The notes: generated by a model from the letters alone, not told the origin. A stretch of DNA of 64,000 nucleotides from Streptomyces griseocarneus (GCF_014655595.1 NZ_BNBL01000010.1:1-64000); one strand, 5' to 3'. Shown: positions 33,292 through 42,537, counted from the first letter of the stretch. Numbers and translations: made by a program.

Positions 33292-34118
33292 GCGCCCCGG
33301 CCCCCGCCCTCGACGTCACGGCGGCGGCGAGAGCCGTCGAGGAGGCCGCCGGCGCCGCCCGGCCGATCGCGCTGGAGGAGGTCAACGCGCGCGCCGAGCT
33401 GCTCACCCGCTTCGACCGCAGCTACCTGGTCCCCGCGGAGACGTTCGCCCGGGTCGCCACCCTCCTCACCGACCCCCACCGCCCCGGCGGCCCCTTCCGC
33501 GCCCTGACCATCGGCGACCACCGCGCCTTCGCCTACCACTCCGTCTACTACGACACCCCCGGCCTGCGCTCCTTCCACGACCACCGGCAGGGCCGCCGGC
33601 TGCGCTTCAAGGTCCGCGAACGCGTCTACCGGGAATCGGGCGAGCGGCAGTTCGAGATCAAGCTCAAGGGGCGGCGCGGCGACACCGTCAAGCACCGCCG
33701 CCCGCTGACCGGCGCGGACGGCCCGCTGGACGGCCCCTGCCGCGCCTTCCTCGCCGCCACCCTGCGCGAGGCGTACGGCATCGAGGCCCCCGAGGCGCTC
33801 ACCCCCTCCCTGAGCACCGACTACCGGCGGGCGACGTTCGTGGCCGACGGCGAGCGCGTCACCTGCGACGCCGGGCTGCTCTGCACCGACCTGCGCACCG
33901 GGCGGAGCGTGCGCTGCGACGACGGCCTGGTGCTGGTGGAGACCAAGAGCGCGGGCCACCTGACGGAGACGGACCTGCTGCTGCACGGCCACGGGCTGCG
34001 CCCCGCCGTCTTCACCAAGTACTGCGGCGCCTTCGCCGCCCTGCGCCCCGCCCTGCCGGCCAACCGCTGGCGCCGCGCCGCCGGCCGCGCCTTCCCGGAC
34101 GGCGCCGGGCACCCCTGA
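33288..34118 (+). CDS. VTC-domain polyphosphate polymerase-like protein
   Basis: A 276-aa protein of the VTC domain family (tunnel fold). Basic strand motifs R-x-R-x-K (RRLRFKVRERVY) and FEIKLKGRRGDTVKHRR line the tunnel, and a late EYLVETKS-like VLVETKSAGH carries the catalytic acidic residue. Such enzymes form polyphosphate from ATP. It is translationally coupled with the DUF4956 membrane protein; a CotH-type third gene is absent. Confidence 0.88.
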   Translation: MSAPAPALDVTAAARAVEEAAGAARPIALEEVNARAELLTRFDRSYLVPAETFARVATLLTDPHRPGGPFRALTIGDHRAFAYHSVYYDTPGLRSFHDHRQGRRLRFKVRERVYRESGERQFEIKLKGRRGDTVKHRRPLTGADGPLDGPCRAFLAATLREAYGIEAPEALTPSLSTDYRRATFVADGERVTCDAGLLCTDLRTGRSVRCDDGLVLVETKSAGHLTETDLLLHGHGLRPAVFTKYCGAFAALRPALPANRWRRAAGRAFPDGAGHP

Positions 34119-34184
34119 CCCGCGCGGCCCCGAGCCGGGCGCCCCTCGGCCCCGGGCACCCGCCGCGTACGGGACAATGCATGC

Positions 34185-34931
34185 ATGACTCTGTTCCGCG
34201 ACGACGGCATCGTGCTGCGCACCCAGAAACTGGGAGAGGCGGACAGGATCATCACCCTCCTCACGCGCGGCCACGGCCGGGTGCGGGCCGTGGCGCGCGG
34301 CGTGCGCCGCACGAAGTCGAAGTTCGGGGCGCGGCTCGAGCCGTTCTCCCACGTCGACGTGCAGTTCTTCGCCCGCGGCGGCGAGCTCGTCGGGCGCGCG
34401 CTGCCGCTGTGCACCCAGAGCGAGACCATCGCCCCCTACGGCGGCGCCATCGTCACCGACTACGCCCGCTACACCGCCGGCACCGCCATGCTCGAGACCG
34501 CCGAGCGCTTCACCGACCACGAGGGCGAGCCGGCGGTGCAGCAGTACCTCCTGCTGGTCGGCGCCCTGCGCACGCTCGCCTCCGGGGAGCACGCCCCGCA
34601 CCTCGTCCTCGATGCGTTCCTGCTGCGCTCGCTCGCCGTCAACGGCTACGCGCCCAGCTTCGGCGCGTGCGCGAAGTGCGGAATGCCCGGCCCCAACCGG
34701 TTCTTCTCCACTGCGGCCGGCGGCGTGGTGTGCGGGGAGTGCCGGGTGCCAGGATGCGTCGTACCCTCCTCGGAGTCGATCGAGCTCCTCGGCGCGCTGC
34801 TGACCGGGGACTGGGCGACGGCGGACGCCTGCGAGGCGCGCCACGTGCGCGAGGGCAGCGGCCTCGTGGCCGCGTATCTGCAGTGGCATCTGGAGCGGGG
34901 GCTTCGTTCCCTCCGCTACGTCGAGCAATAA
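34185..34931 (+). CDS. recO: DNA repair protein RecO
   Basis: A 248-aa RecO with an N-terminal OB-fold domain (residues 1-80, starting LFRDDGIVLRTQKLGEADR) and a zinc-binding site made by CAKCGMPG and CGECRVPG (about 160 and 183). RecO loads RecA on SSB-coated ssDNA in the RecFOR pathway. It is followed by uppS as in most actinobacteria. Confidence 0.95.
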   Translation: MTLFRDDGIVLRTQKLGEADRIITLLTRGHGRVRAVARGVRRTKSKFGARLEPFSHVDVQFFARGGELVGRALPLCTQSETIAPYGGAIVTDYARYTAGTAMLETAERFTDHEGEPAVQQYLLLVGALRTLASGEHAPHLVLDAFLLRSLAVNGYAPSFGACAKCGMPGPNRFFSTAAGGVVCGECRVPGCVVPSSESIELLGALLTGDWATADACEARHVREGSGLVAAYLQWHLERGLRSLRYVEQ

Positions 34932-34963
34932 GCGAAAACAGGCATCAAGGAGAAGTGGCACCC

Positions 34964-35785
34964 ATGGCACGACGCGGGATTCTGGGCCGTTCCCGACGCG
35001 AGTACCGCACCCCCGAGCTCCACCCGTCGGGCGCGCGGCCGCCGAAGATCCCCGGCGAGCTGGTGCCCGGGCACGTGGCGATCGTCATGGACGGCAACGG
35101 CCGCTGGGCCAAGGAGCGCGGCCTGCCGCGCACCGAGGGCCACAAGGTCGGCGCCGAGCGCGTGCTGGACGTCCTGCAGGGCGCGATCGAGATGGGCGTC
35201 GGGAGCATCTCCCTCTACGCCTTCTCGACCGAGAACTGGAGGCGCTCGCCCGACGAGGTGCGCTTCCTGATGAACTTCAACCGCGACTTCATCCGCAAGA
35301 CCCGTGACCAGCTCGACGCGCTCGGCATCCGGGTGCGCTGGGTCGGCCGGATGCCCAAGCTGTGGAAGTCCGTCGCCAAGGAGCTCCAGATCGCCCAGGA
35401 GCAGACCAAGGACAACGACCGGCTCACGCTGTACTTCTGCATGAACTACGGCGGCCGTGCGGAGATCGCGGACGCGGCGCAGGCGATGGCCGAGGACGTG
35501 AAGGCGGGCCGGCTCGACCCGTCGAAGGTCTCGGAGAAGACCCTCCAGAAGTACATGTACTACCCGGACATGCCGGACGTGGACCTCTTCCTGCGCCCCT
35601 CCGGCGAGCAGCGCACGTCCAACTACCTGATCTGGCAGAGCGCCTACGCCGAGATGGTCTTCCAGGACGTCCTGTGGCCCGACTTCGACCGCCGCGACCT
35701 GTGGCGCGCCTGCCTGGAGTACGCCCAGCGCGACCGCCGCTTCGGCGGCGCGATCCCCAACGCCGTCGAGGACGGCGGCGCGTGA
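34964..35785 (+). CDS. uppS: Isoprenyl (undecaprenyl) diphosphate synthase
   Basis: A 273-aa cis-prenyltransferase. MDGNGRWAKERGLPRTEGH (about residues 43) with the catalytic Asp, SLYAFSTENW and RPSGEQRTSNYLIWQ define UppS. It makes C55-type undecaprenyl diphosphate for cell wall synthesis. ATG 34964 is used, though an in-frame GTG at 34955 lies closer to the AAGGAG site and may be the true start. It overlaps the next gene by GTGA. Confidence 0.95.
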   Translation: MARRGILGRSRREYRTPELHPSGARPPKIPGELVPGHVAIVMDGNGRWAKERGLPRTEGHKVGAERVLDVLQGAIEMGVGSISLYAFSTENWRRSPDEVRFLMNFNRDFIRKTRDQLDALGIRVRWVGRMPKLWKSVAKELQIAQEQTKDNDRLTLYFCMNYGGRAEIADAAQAMAEDVKAGRLDPSKVSEKTLQKYMYYPDMPDVDLFLRPSGEQRTSNYLIWQSAYAEMVFQDVLWPDFDRRDLWRACLEYAQRDRRFGGAIPNAVEDGGA

Positions 35786-36345
35786 GCGAGGCGATGACGG
35801 CGCCGGCACCCGCGCCGGCGCCGGCGCCGGTCGAATCCCTGACGTTCGAGTACGAGCTGACGGTCGACGACATCCGGTCCGCGCTCAAGGCCCGTACGCG
35901 CGTCGTGCCCGCCGCCCGGCGGACGAGAGTGCTGGTGGTGCTCCTCGCCGTGGGCGCCGCGGTCCTGCAGGCGTTCGCCTCCCAGGGGGGCCTGACGGCC
36001 CCGCGCGCCTGGGTGCCGGTGCTGGTGGTCGGCCTCTGGATCGTCGTGGTGCTGGCCTACGCGCCCACCCGGCAGGCCCGCGCCTTCCACAGGACCGCCC
36101 GGCTGCAGGGGCGGATGCGCACGACGGTGGGGGCCGGGGGCCTGGCCAGCGCGTCGGCGCAGTCGTCCCAGTCGATGGGCTGGTCGCTCTTCGGCCGCTA
36201 CGCCGAGACGAAGGACGTCTTCGCGCTGCTGAGCGCCGACAGGCGCGCCGGGTGCCTGGTGATCCTGCCCAAGCGGGCACTGACCGCCCCGGGCGACTTG
36301 GACCGGCTGCGGGCCCTGCTGGAGGCGGGCGTGCCGCGCGCGTAG
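35782..36345 (+). CDS. YcxB-like membrane protein
   Basis: A 187-aa protein. An Ala-Pro repeat (APAPAPAPA) near the N-terminus is followed by FEYELTVDDIRSALKAR, two transmembrane helices at about 52-70 and 78-95, and a soluble C-terminal domain with RYAETKDVFALLSADRR. This is the YcxB-type protein pattern. The GTG start overlaps the uppS stop. Function unknown. Confidence 0.82.
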   Translation: MSEAMTAPAPAPAPAPVESLTFEYELTVDDIRSALKARTRVVPAARRTRVLVVLLAVGAAVLQAFASQGGLTAPRAWVPVLVVGLWIVVVLAYAPTRQARAFHRTARLQGRMRTTVGAGGLASASAQSSQSMGWSLFGRYAETKDVFALLSADRRAGCLVILPKRALTAPGDLDRLRALLEAGVPRA

Positions 36346-36352
36346 GGCGGAT

Positions 36353-36398
36353 ACGGCAGTGGCCCCGGGCGTCGGACGACACCCGGGGCCACTGCCGT
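36353..36398. terminator. Bidirectional terminator with 17-bp stem
   Basis: A 17-bp perfect stem (36353-36369 with 36382-36398) encloses a 12-nt loop and lies exactly between the convergent YcxB-like and zur genes. One of the strongest hairpins in the window, it probably stops transcription from both sides. Confidence 0.9.
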
Positions 36399-36406
36399 GT
36401 ACCGGC

Positions 36407-36817
36407 TCAGCTCTTCGCCGCGCACTCCCCGCACGTACCGAAGATCTCGATCGTGTGGGCCACGTCGACGAAGCCGTGTTCCTCCGCGATGGAGTCGGCC
36501 CACTTCTCCACGGCCGGGCCCTCGACCTCGACCGCCTTGCCGCACACCCGGCACACCAGGTGGTGGTGGTGCCCGCTGGAGCAGCGGCGGTAGACCGCCT
36601 CGCCCTCGCTGGTGCGCAGCACGTCGACCTCGCCGGCGTCGGCGAGGGACTGCAGGGTGCGGTAGACCGTGGTCAGCCCGACGGAGGCGCCACGGTGCCT
36701 GAGCATGTCATGGAGCTCCTGCGCGCTGCGGAACTCGTCCACCTCGTCGAGCGCGGCCGCGACCGCTGCCCGCTGTTTGGTGGCTCGTCCGCGTACCGGG
36801 GGTCCGGCGGTCGCCAC
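36407..36817 (-). CDS. zur: Zinc uptake regulator Zur
   Basis: A 136-aa Fur-family repressor. The winged HTH (VGLTTVYRTLQSLADAGEV) and the metal site HHHHLVCRVCGKAVEVEG with a later CGEC identify Zur, confirmed by its neighbours. The GTG start (complement, 36815-36817) has GAGGAGG upstream. It represses zinc importer genes when zinc is ample, and it sits directly downstream of znuB. Confidence 0.92.
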   Translation of the reverse strand: MATAGPPVRGRATKQRAAVAAALDEVDEFRSAQELHDMLRHRGASVGLTTVYRTLQSLADAGEVDVLRTSEGEAVYRRCSSGHHHHLVCRVCGKAVEVEGPAVEKWADSIAEEHGFVDVAHTIEIFGTCGECAAKS

Positions 36818-36901
36818 AGTTGCCTCCTCAAGACGGCCAGAACATCGCACGTGTTGCCACGCCAATTGTGCCAGGCCCGGAGTGCGGGCCCGGCAGGCTC
36901 G

Positions 36902-37801
36902 TCAGACCCGGACGTCGTCGGCCGTCCCGGGGGCACCCGGGGCGGCGGCGTCCTCGAGGGTGCAGCGCTCGGCCAGGGCCGCCTTGTCGGCCCGTTTCCT
37001 GGCCAGCGGGGCGGCCAGCAGGGTCAGGGCGATGAAGACGCCGATGGCCAGCAGCACGATGGTGGCGCCGGACGGCACGTCCACGTAGTACGAGGTGACG
37101 GTGCCCGAAAGGGTCACCAGCACCCCGATGGCGACGGCCATCGCGAAGGTGGTGGCGAAGCTGCGGGTGATCTGCTGGGAGGCCGCCACGGGAATCACCA
37201 TCAGGGCGCTGACCAGCAGCAGGCCGACCACGCGCATGGCGACGGTGACGGTCACGGCGGCGGTGACGGCTACCAGCAGGTTCAGCAGCCGCACCGGCAG
37301 CCCGGTGACGCGGGCGAACTCCTCGTCCTGGCAGATGGCGAACAGCTGCCGGCGCAGTCCGACCGTGGTGACGATGACGAACGCGGCGAGCAGGCAGATC
37401 GCCACGATGTCCTGCTCCGAGACCGTGGTGATCGACCCGAAGAGGTACGTGGTGAGGTTGGCGTTGGAGCCGTTGGGGGAGAGCGCCATCAGCATCACGC
37501 CGCCGGCCATGCCGCCGTAGAAGAGCATGGCGAGCGCGATGTCGCCGCGCGCCTTGCCGTAGGAGCGGATGAGCTCCATCACCACCGCGCCCACCACGCA
37601 GACGGCCGTGGCCACCCACACGGGGCTGGTGTTGAGGAGGAAGCCGAGGCCGACGCCGGTGAGGGCGACGTGGCCGATGCCGTCTCCCATCAGCGCCTGG
37701 CGGCGCTGGACGAGGTAGATGCCGATGGCGGGGGCGGTGACGCCGACGAGGAGGGCGGCCAGCAGCGCCCGCTGCATGAAGGCGAGTTCGAGGATGTCCA
37801 T
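36902..37801 (-). CDS. znuB: Zinc ABC transporter permease ZnuB
   Basis: A 299-aa integral membrane protein with about eight transmembrane segments and an ABC-3 permease pattern, starting FMQRALLAALLVGVTAPAI and including RQALMGDGIGHVALTGVGLG. It forms the channel of the zinc uptake system. Start ATG overlaps the znuC stop (TGATG). Confidence 0.94.
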   Translation of the reverse strand: MDILELAFMQRALLAALLVGVTAPAIGIYLVQRRQALMGDGIGHVALTGVGLGFLLNTSPVWVATAVCVVGAVVMELIRSYGKARGDIALAMLFYGGMAGGVMLMALSPNGSNANLTTYLFGSITTVSEQDIVAICLLAAFVIVTTVGLRRQLFAICQDEEFARVTGLPVRLLNLLVAVTAAVTVTVAMRVVGLLLVSALMVIPVAASQQITRSFATTFAMAVAIGVLVTLSGTVTSYYVDVPSGATIVLLAIGVFIALTLLAAPLARKRADKAALAERCTLEDAAAPGAPGTADDVRV

Positions 37802-38568
37802 CAGCTCAGCAGCCCTGTCCGGATCGGTTCCGCGGCCGGGTCGGCGTGCGGGTGTACGTGGTCGTGGCCGGGCAGCGCGTGCTGGCCCACGGCCTTGGGC
37901 GGGGGTCCGTCGTGGACGACGCAGCCGTCGCGCAGCACGACCGCGCGGTCGATGAGCGGCTCCAGCGGGCCGAGCTCGTGCAGGACCAGCAGGACCGTGG
38001 CGCCGCGGGCGACCTCCTCGCGCAGGGCGCTCGCGAGCACCTCCTGGCTCGCGAGGTCGACGCCGGCCATCGGCTCGTCCATGATCAGCAGCTCGGGCTC
38101 GACGGCCAGCGCGCGGGCGATGAGCACCCGCTGGTGCTGGCCGCCGGAGAGGGCGTCGACGGAGTCCTTGGCCCGGTCCGCCATGCCGACCAGCTCGAGG
38201 GCCTTGTGCACGGCCTCGCGGTCGGCCCTGCGGGAGGGGCCCAGCTTGGTGCGGGCCAGCCGCCCGGCCGAGACGACCTCGCGGACGGTGGCGGGCACGC
38301 CGCCGGCCGCGGTGGTGCGCTGCGGTACGTAGCCGACGCGCGACCACTGGCGGAAGCGGCGGCGCGGGGTGCCGAAGAGCTCGAGCTCGCCGCCGGTGAG
38401 CGGGACCTGGCCGACGATCGAGCAGACGGCCGTGGACTTGCCGGAGCCGTTGGCGCCGAGCAGCGCGACGACCTCGCCGCGGCGCACGGTCAGGTCGACG
38501 CCGCGGAGCACCGGGCGCGAGCCCAGCGAGGCGGTGGCCCCGCGCAGGGATATGACGGGCTGCTCCAT
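37801..38568 (-). CDS. znuC: Zinc ABC transporter ATPase ZnuC
   Basis: A 255-aa ABC ATPase. Walker A LLGANGSGKST is near residue 39, the signature LSGGQHQRVLIARAL at about 142, and Walker B LLIMDEPMAGVD follows. The His-rich C-terminal end (GHDHVHPHAD) could sense or chelate zinc. It powers ZnuAB and is coupled with znuB. Confidence 0.95.
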   Translation of the reverse strand: MEQPVISLRGATASLGSRPVLRGVDLTVRRGEVVALLGANGSGKSTAVCSIVGQVPLTGGELELFGTPRRRFRQWSRVGYVPQRTTAAGGVPATVREVVSAGRLARTKLGPSRRADREAVHKALELVGMADRAKDSVDALSGGQHQRVLIARALAVEPELLIMDEPMAGVDLASQEVLASALREEVARGATVLLVLHELGPLEPLIDRAVVLRDGCVVHDGPPPKAVGQHALPGHDHVHPHADPAAEPIRTGLLS

Positions 38569-38603
38569 GCTGATCTCCTCGTGACGGGTCTCCTCGGGTG
38601 CGC

Positions 38604-39602
38604 TCACTTGGTGCCGAGCGCCTTCTGCAGGGCGGCGAGGTTGGATTCCATGACGGCGAAGTAGTCGCTTCCCTTGGAATCGTCGGTGATGCCCTCGACG
38701 GGGTCGAGCACGTTCGTCTTCAGGCCGAGGTCCTTGGCCAGGGTCCGCGCGGTCTTGGGGCTGGCGAGGGTCTCGAAGAAGACCGTGCCGACGTGGTGGT
38801 CCTTGGCGAGGGCGTGCAGGTCCTTCATCCGGGCGGCGCTGGGCTCGGACTCCGGGTCGACGCCGCCGATGGCCTCCTGGTCCAGGCCGTAGCGCTCGGC
38901 GAGGTAGCCGAAGGCGGCGTGCGTGGTGATGAAGGTGTCCGAGGCGCGGTTCTTCAGGCCCTCGGTGTACTTCCGGTCCAGCGCGCGGAGGCGGTCGGCC
39001 AGGGCGGCGGCGTTCTTGTCGTAGTCGCGCCCGTGGTCGGGGTCGGCCTCGGAGAGGGTCCTGGCGACGCCCTTGGCGACCTCGGCGTACTTCAGCGGGT
39101 CGAGCCAGACGTGGGGGTCGGTGCCGCCCTCGTCGTGGTGCTCGTGGCCCTCGTGGCCGCCTTCGTCGTGGCCGTGCTCGTCGCCCTCGACCTCGGTGCC
39201 GTGCTCTTCCAGGCGGGTGAGGGCGGCGGCGTCGGCGACGTGCTTGTTTCCGGACTGTTTGATCGCCGTGTCCACGGCGGGCTGGATGCCCTTGAGGTAG
39301 ACGATCGCCCCGGCGTCGGCGAGGGAGCCGGTCTGGCGGGGGGTGAGCTCGAGGTCGTGGGGCTCGACGCCCGGCTTGGTGAGGCCGGTGACGGCGACGT
39401 GCTCGCCGCCGATCTCCTTCGCCAGGAACTCCATGGGGTAGAACGACGCCACGACCCGCAGTTTCCCGTCCTTCGTCCGGCCGTCGGAGCTCATGGCCGA
39501 GCACGCGGTGAGGGAGACCAGGCCCAGCGTCGCGGCGAGGGCGACGGCGGCGGTGGTTATTCGGCGAAGGGGCCGAATGGGGCGGATCGGACGTACGTTC
39601 AT
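38604..39602 (-). CDS. znuA: Zinc ABC transporter substrate-binding lipoprotein ZnuA
   Basis: A 332-aa ZnuA/TroA-type lipoprotein. The signal peptide ends in LTAC, near residue 37. A His/Asp-rich loop (HGHDEGGHEGHEHHDEGG) at about 140-165 is the classic zinc-acquisition loop. DPHVWLDP follows, with late HVGTVFFETLASPK. Start ATG 39602 is preferred to ATG 39611. The first of two Zur-like boxes overlaps this start region. Confidence 0.93.
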   Translation of the reverse strand: MNVRPIRPIRPLRRITTAAVALAATLGLVSLTACSAMSSDGRTKDGKLRVVASFYPMEFLAKEIGGEHVAVTGLTKPGVEPHDLELTPRQTGSLADAGAIVYLKGIQPAVDTAIKQSGNKHVADAAALTRLEEHGTEVEGDEHGHDEGGHEGHEHHDEGGTDPHVWLDPLKYAEVAKGVARTLSEADPDHGRDYDKNAAALADRLRALDRKYTEGLKNRASDTFITTHAAFGYLAERYGLDQEAIGGVDPESEPSAARMKDLHALAKDHHVGTVFFETLASPKTARTLAKDLGLKTNVLDPVEGITDDSKGSDYFAVMESNLAALQKALGTK

Positions 39603-39616
39603 GACACTCATTTTCA
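39602..39616. promoter_or_regulatory. Zur-like box 1 at znuA start
   Basis: TGACACTCATTTTCA on the plus strand (TGAAAATGAGTGTCA on the minus strand) matches the Streptomyces Zur-box pattern TGaNAATxAxTNTCA with dyad symmetry. It lies at the znuA start codon, so Zur binding would block transcription or initiation. Confidence 0.7.
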
Positions 39617-39623
39617 ACAAAAG

Positions 39624-39638
39624 TGGAAACGATTGTCA
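39624..39638. promoter_or_regulatory. Zur-like box 2 upstream of znuA
   Basis: TGGAAACGATTGTCA is a second 15-bp dyad resembling the Zur box, 8 bp from box 1. The two boxes together suggest cooperative Zur repression of znuACB, and possibly of the divergent glyS region. Confidence 0.65.
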
Positions 39639-39766
39639 ACAGCGGCCCGGGTCGTCCTGGTCTGGCTGGATGGGTCAAGCCAAGGCCAGAGCCGATTTGA
39701 TTAGGGGGGTGTGGGCGCCGGTAACCTGAACCATTCGCTGTTCGTCGTCGCAATGAAGAGAGCACC

Positions 39767-41149
39767 GTGGCCGCCGACAAGATCGACACCATCGTCAGCC
39801 TGAGCAAGCGCCGTGGCTTTGTTTTTCCGTGCAGTGAGATCTACGGCGGCCAGCGAGCCGCCTGGGACTACGGACCGCTCGGTGTGGAGCTCAAGGAGAA
39901 CATCAAGCGCCAGTGGTGGCGCTACATGGTCACCTCGCGCGAGGACGTCGTCGGTATCGACTCGTCGGTGATCCTTGCCTCCGAGGTCTGGGTGGCCTCC
40001 GGTCACGTGGCCACCTTCTCCGACCCGCTGACCGAGTGCACCTCCTGCCACAAGCGCTACCGCGCGGACCACCTGGAGGAGGCGTACGAGGCCAAGCACG
40101 GCAAGCTCCCCGAGAACGGCCTGGCCGACATCAACTGCCCCAACTGCGGCAACAAGGGTCAGTTCACCGAGCCCAAGCAGTTCTCCGGCCTGCTCTCGAC
40201 GCACCTCGGCCCCACCCAGGACTCCGGCTCGGTCGCCTACCTGCGCCCCGAGACCGCCCAGGGCATCTTCACCAACTTCGCCCAGGTCCAGCAGACCTCC
40301 CGCAAGAAGCCGCCCTTCGGCATCGCGCAGATGGGCAAGTCCTTCCGCAACGAGATCACGCCCGGCAACTTCATCTTCCGCACCCGCGAGTTCGAGCAGA
40401 TGGAGATGGAGTTCTTCGTCAAGCCGGGCGAGGACGAGACGTGGCAGGAGTACTGGATGGAGCAGCGCTGGAACTGGTACACCGGTCTCGGCCTGCGCGA
40501 GGAGAACATGCGGTGGTACGAGCACCCCGCGGAGAAGCTCTCCCACTACTCCAAGCGCACCGCTGACATCGAGTACCGCTTCCAGTTCGGCGGCAACGAG
40601 TGGGGCGAGCTCGAGGGCGTCGCCAACCGCACCGACTACGACCTCGGCGCCCACGCCAAGGCCTCCGGCCAGGACCTGTCGTTCTTCGACCAGGAGGCCG
40701 GCGAGCGCTGGACCCCGTACGTCATCGAGCCGGCGGCCGGTGTCGGCCGCACCATGCTCGCCTTCCTGCTCGACGCCTACGTCGAGGACGAGGCCCCCAA
40801 CGCCAAGGGCAAGCTGGAGAAGCGCACCGTCCTGCGCCTCGACCCGCGCCTGTCCCCGGTCAAGGTCGCGGTCCTGCCGCTGTCCCGCAACCCGGAGCTC
40901 TCCCCGAAGGCCAAGGGCCTGGCCGCCGACCTGCGCAAGCACTGGAACATCGAGTTCGACGACGCCGGCGCCATCGGCCGTCGCTACCGTCGCCAGGACG
41001 AGATCGGCACGCCGTTCTGCGTCACCGTCGACTTCGACACCCTCGAGGACAACGCGGTCACCGTCCGCGAGCGCGACACCATGAAGCAGGAGCGCGTCTC
41101 GCTGGACCAGATCCAGTCCTACCTGGGCGCCCGCCTGCTGGGCTGCTGA
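39767..41149 (+). CDS. glyS: Glycyl-tRNA synthetase (alpha2 class II type)
   Basis: A 460-aa eukaryotic/archaeal-type class II GlyRS. It has the catalytic motif 2 region FRNEITPGNFIFRTREFEQM (about residues 203), the zinc-like CPNCGNKGQFTEPKQF (about 124) and the anticodon domain from about 360. It charges tRNA-Gly. The GTG start is at 39767, divergent from the znu operon. Confidence 0.95.
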   Translation: MAADKIDTIVSLSKRRGFVFPCSEIYGGQRAAWDYGPLGVELKENIKRQWWRYMVTSREDVVGIDSSVILASEVWVASGHVATFSDPLTECTSCHKRYRADHLEEAYEAKHGKLPENGLADINCPNCGNKGQFTEPKQFSGLLSTHLGPTQDSGSVAYLRPETAQGIFTNFAQVQQTSRKKPPFGIAQMGKSFRNEITPGNFIFRTREFEQMEMEFFVKPGEDETWQEYWMEQRWNWYTGLGLREENMRWYEHPAEKLSHYSKRTADIEYRFQFGGNEWGELEGVANRTDYDLGAHAKASGQDLSFFDQEAGERWTPYVIEPAAGVGRTMLAFLLDAYVEDEAPNAKGKLEKRTVLRLDPRLSPVKVAVLPLSRNPELSPKAKGLAADLRKHWNIEFDDAGAIGRRYRRQDEIGTPFCVTVDFDTLEDNAVTVRERDTMKQERVSLDQIQSYLGARLLGC

Positions 41150-41181
41150 CCCTCGCGGGCCACAGCCCGCAGCACGACCGG

Positions 41182-41220
41182 AAGGCCCCGGCCCCCCGCC
41201 CGATGGGGGGCCGGGGCCTT
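41182..41220 (+). terminator. glyS terminator
   Basis: A 16-bp perfect stem (41182-41197 with 41205-41220) with a 7-nt loop, ending in CCTT, begins 33 bp after the glyS stop. A textbook GC-rich terminator. Confidence 0.9.
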
Positions 41221-41334
41221 CGGCGTATCCGGGCGGCTGATGGCGTGCCGCTGTGGAGGGGGCACCAGCTACACCCCGGGTACGGATGCCTCCTCCCTCG
41301 CACGGCGCTGACCTGCGCACATACCGTGTGACGC

Positions 41335-42537
41335 ATGCGAATCCCCACCCCGTTCCGCCGGCCCTTCGAGGGCGCGGGCCGTGCCGTCGCCTTCCACGCC
41401 ACCGGCGCGCTCATCCAGTCCGCCGGGCTGTTCGTCCTGTCGGTGCCGTGGCTGGACGGCGGGCCCACGAAGACGCTGAGCTGCCTGGCGGCCCTGCTGG
41501 CGGGTCTCGCGGCGCTGGGGGCCGCCACGCCCGTGCTCACCACCGTGCAGCGGGCGCGCTTCCAGGGGCGGCTGGGGGTGGCGATACCGGCGCCGGGGCG
41601 GCGCTGGTCGTGGCGGCAGGTGCGGTACCACCTGGTGATGGGCCCGCTGATCGCGACGGGCGGCGCCTGCGCGCTGACGCTGTGGGCGGCCTCCGCCGTG
41701 GCCACCACCACCTATGTGTGGGTGTGGGCGCTGCCGCCCGGGTGGCGGCTCGCGCAATGGGGCTACGCGGTCCAGGCCGGCTATCTCACCGCCGTCGGGA
41801 TCGCCGGGCTGTACGCGTCGGCGTGGCTGTCCGGCGCGCTCGAGCGGGCCGACACCCGCGCCGCACGGGACCTCCTGGGGCCCAGCCCGGCCGACCGGCT
41901 GCGGCGCCGGGTGGAGGAGGTCACCGAGAGCCGGGCCGGCGTCGTGGACGCGGCGGACGCCGAACGCCGGCGCATCGAACGCGACCTGCACGACGGCGCC
42001 CAGCAGCGGCTGGTGTCGCTGGCGGTCAACCTGGGCCTGGCCAAGGTCACCATGCCCGGCCTGCCCGAGGACGCGCGCAAGGTGATCGACGAGGCGCACC
42101 GCGAGGCGAAGGAGGCCATCGCCGAGCTGCAGGACCTGGTGCGCGGGCTGCACCCGGCCGTGCTGGAGGACCGGGGGCTGGACGCCGCGCTGTCCGGGCT
42201 CGCGGAGCGGGCGCCGCTGCCCGTACGGGTGCGGGTGGACCTGCCGGAGCGGCCGGCCCCCGCGATCGAGGCCGTGGCCTACTTCGTCGTCTCCGAGGCG
42301 CTCGCCAACGTGGTCAAGCACGCGCGGGCGGCGGGGGCGGAGGTCCGGGTCGAACGCACGGGCGGGATACTGATCGTCGTCGTCTCCGACGACGGCGTGG
42401 GCGGTGCCGATCCCTCGGGCGGCACGGGGCTGGCCGGGCTGGCCAAGCGCGTCGCGTCGGTCGACGGCACGTTCTCGATCAGCAGCCCCGTGGGGGGCCC
42501 GACCGTAGTGACCGTGGAGCTGCCGTGCGCGCCGTGA
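41335..42537 (+). CDS. NarL-type sensor histidine kinase
   Basis: A 400-aa sensor with multiple N-terminal transmembrane helices (residues about 20-165), then a HisKA_3 dimerisation motif ERDLHDGAQQRLVSLAVNLG (about 215, phosphorylated His), and an HATPase_c domain with SEALANVVKHARAAG and DDGVGGADPSGGTGLAGL. The stop overlaps the response regulator start. The stimulus is unknown. Confidence 0.93.
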   Translation: MRIPTPFRRPFEGAGRAVAFHATGALIQSAGLFVLSVPWLDGGPTKTLSCLAALLAGLAALGAATPVLTTVQRARFQGRLGVAIPAPGRRWSWRQVRYHLVMGPLIATGGACALTLWAASAVATTTYVWVWALPPGWRLAQWGYAVQAGYLTAVGIAGLYASAWLSGALERADTRAARDLLGPSPADRLRRRVEEVTESRAGVVDAADAERRRIERDLHDGAQQRLVSLAVNLGLAKVTMPGLPEDARKVIDEAHREAKEAIAELQDLVRGLHPAVLEDRGLDAALSGLAERAPLPVRVRVDLPERPAPAIEAVAYFVVSEALANVVKHARAAGAEVRVERTGGILIVVVSDDGVGGADPSGGTGLAGLAKRVASVDGTFSISSPVGGPTVVTVELPCAP

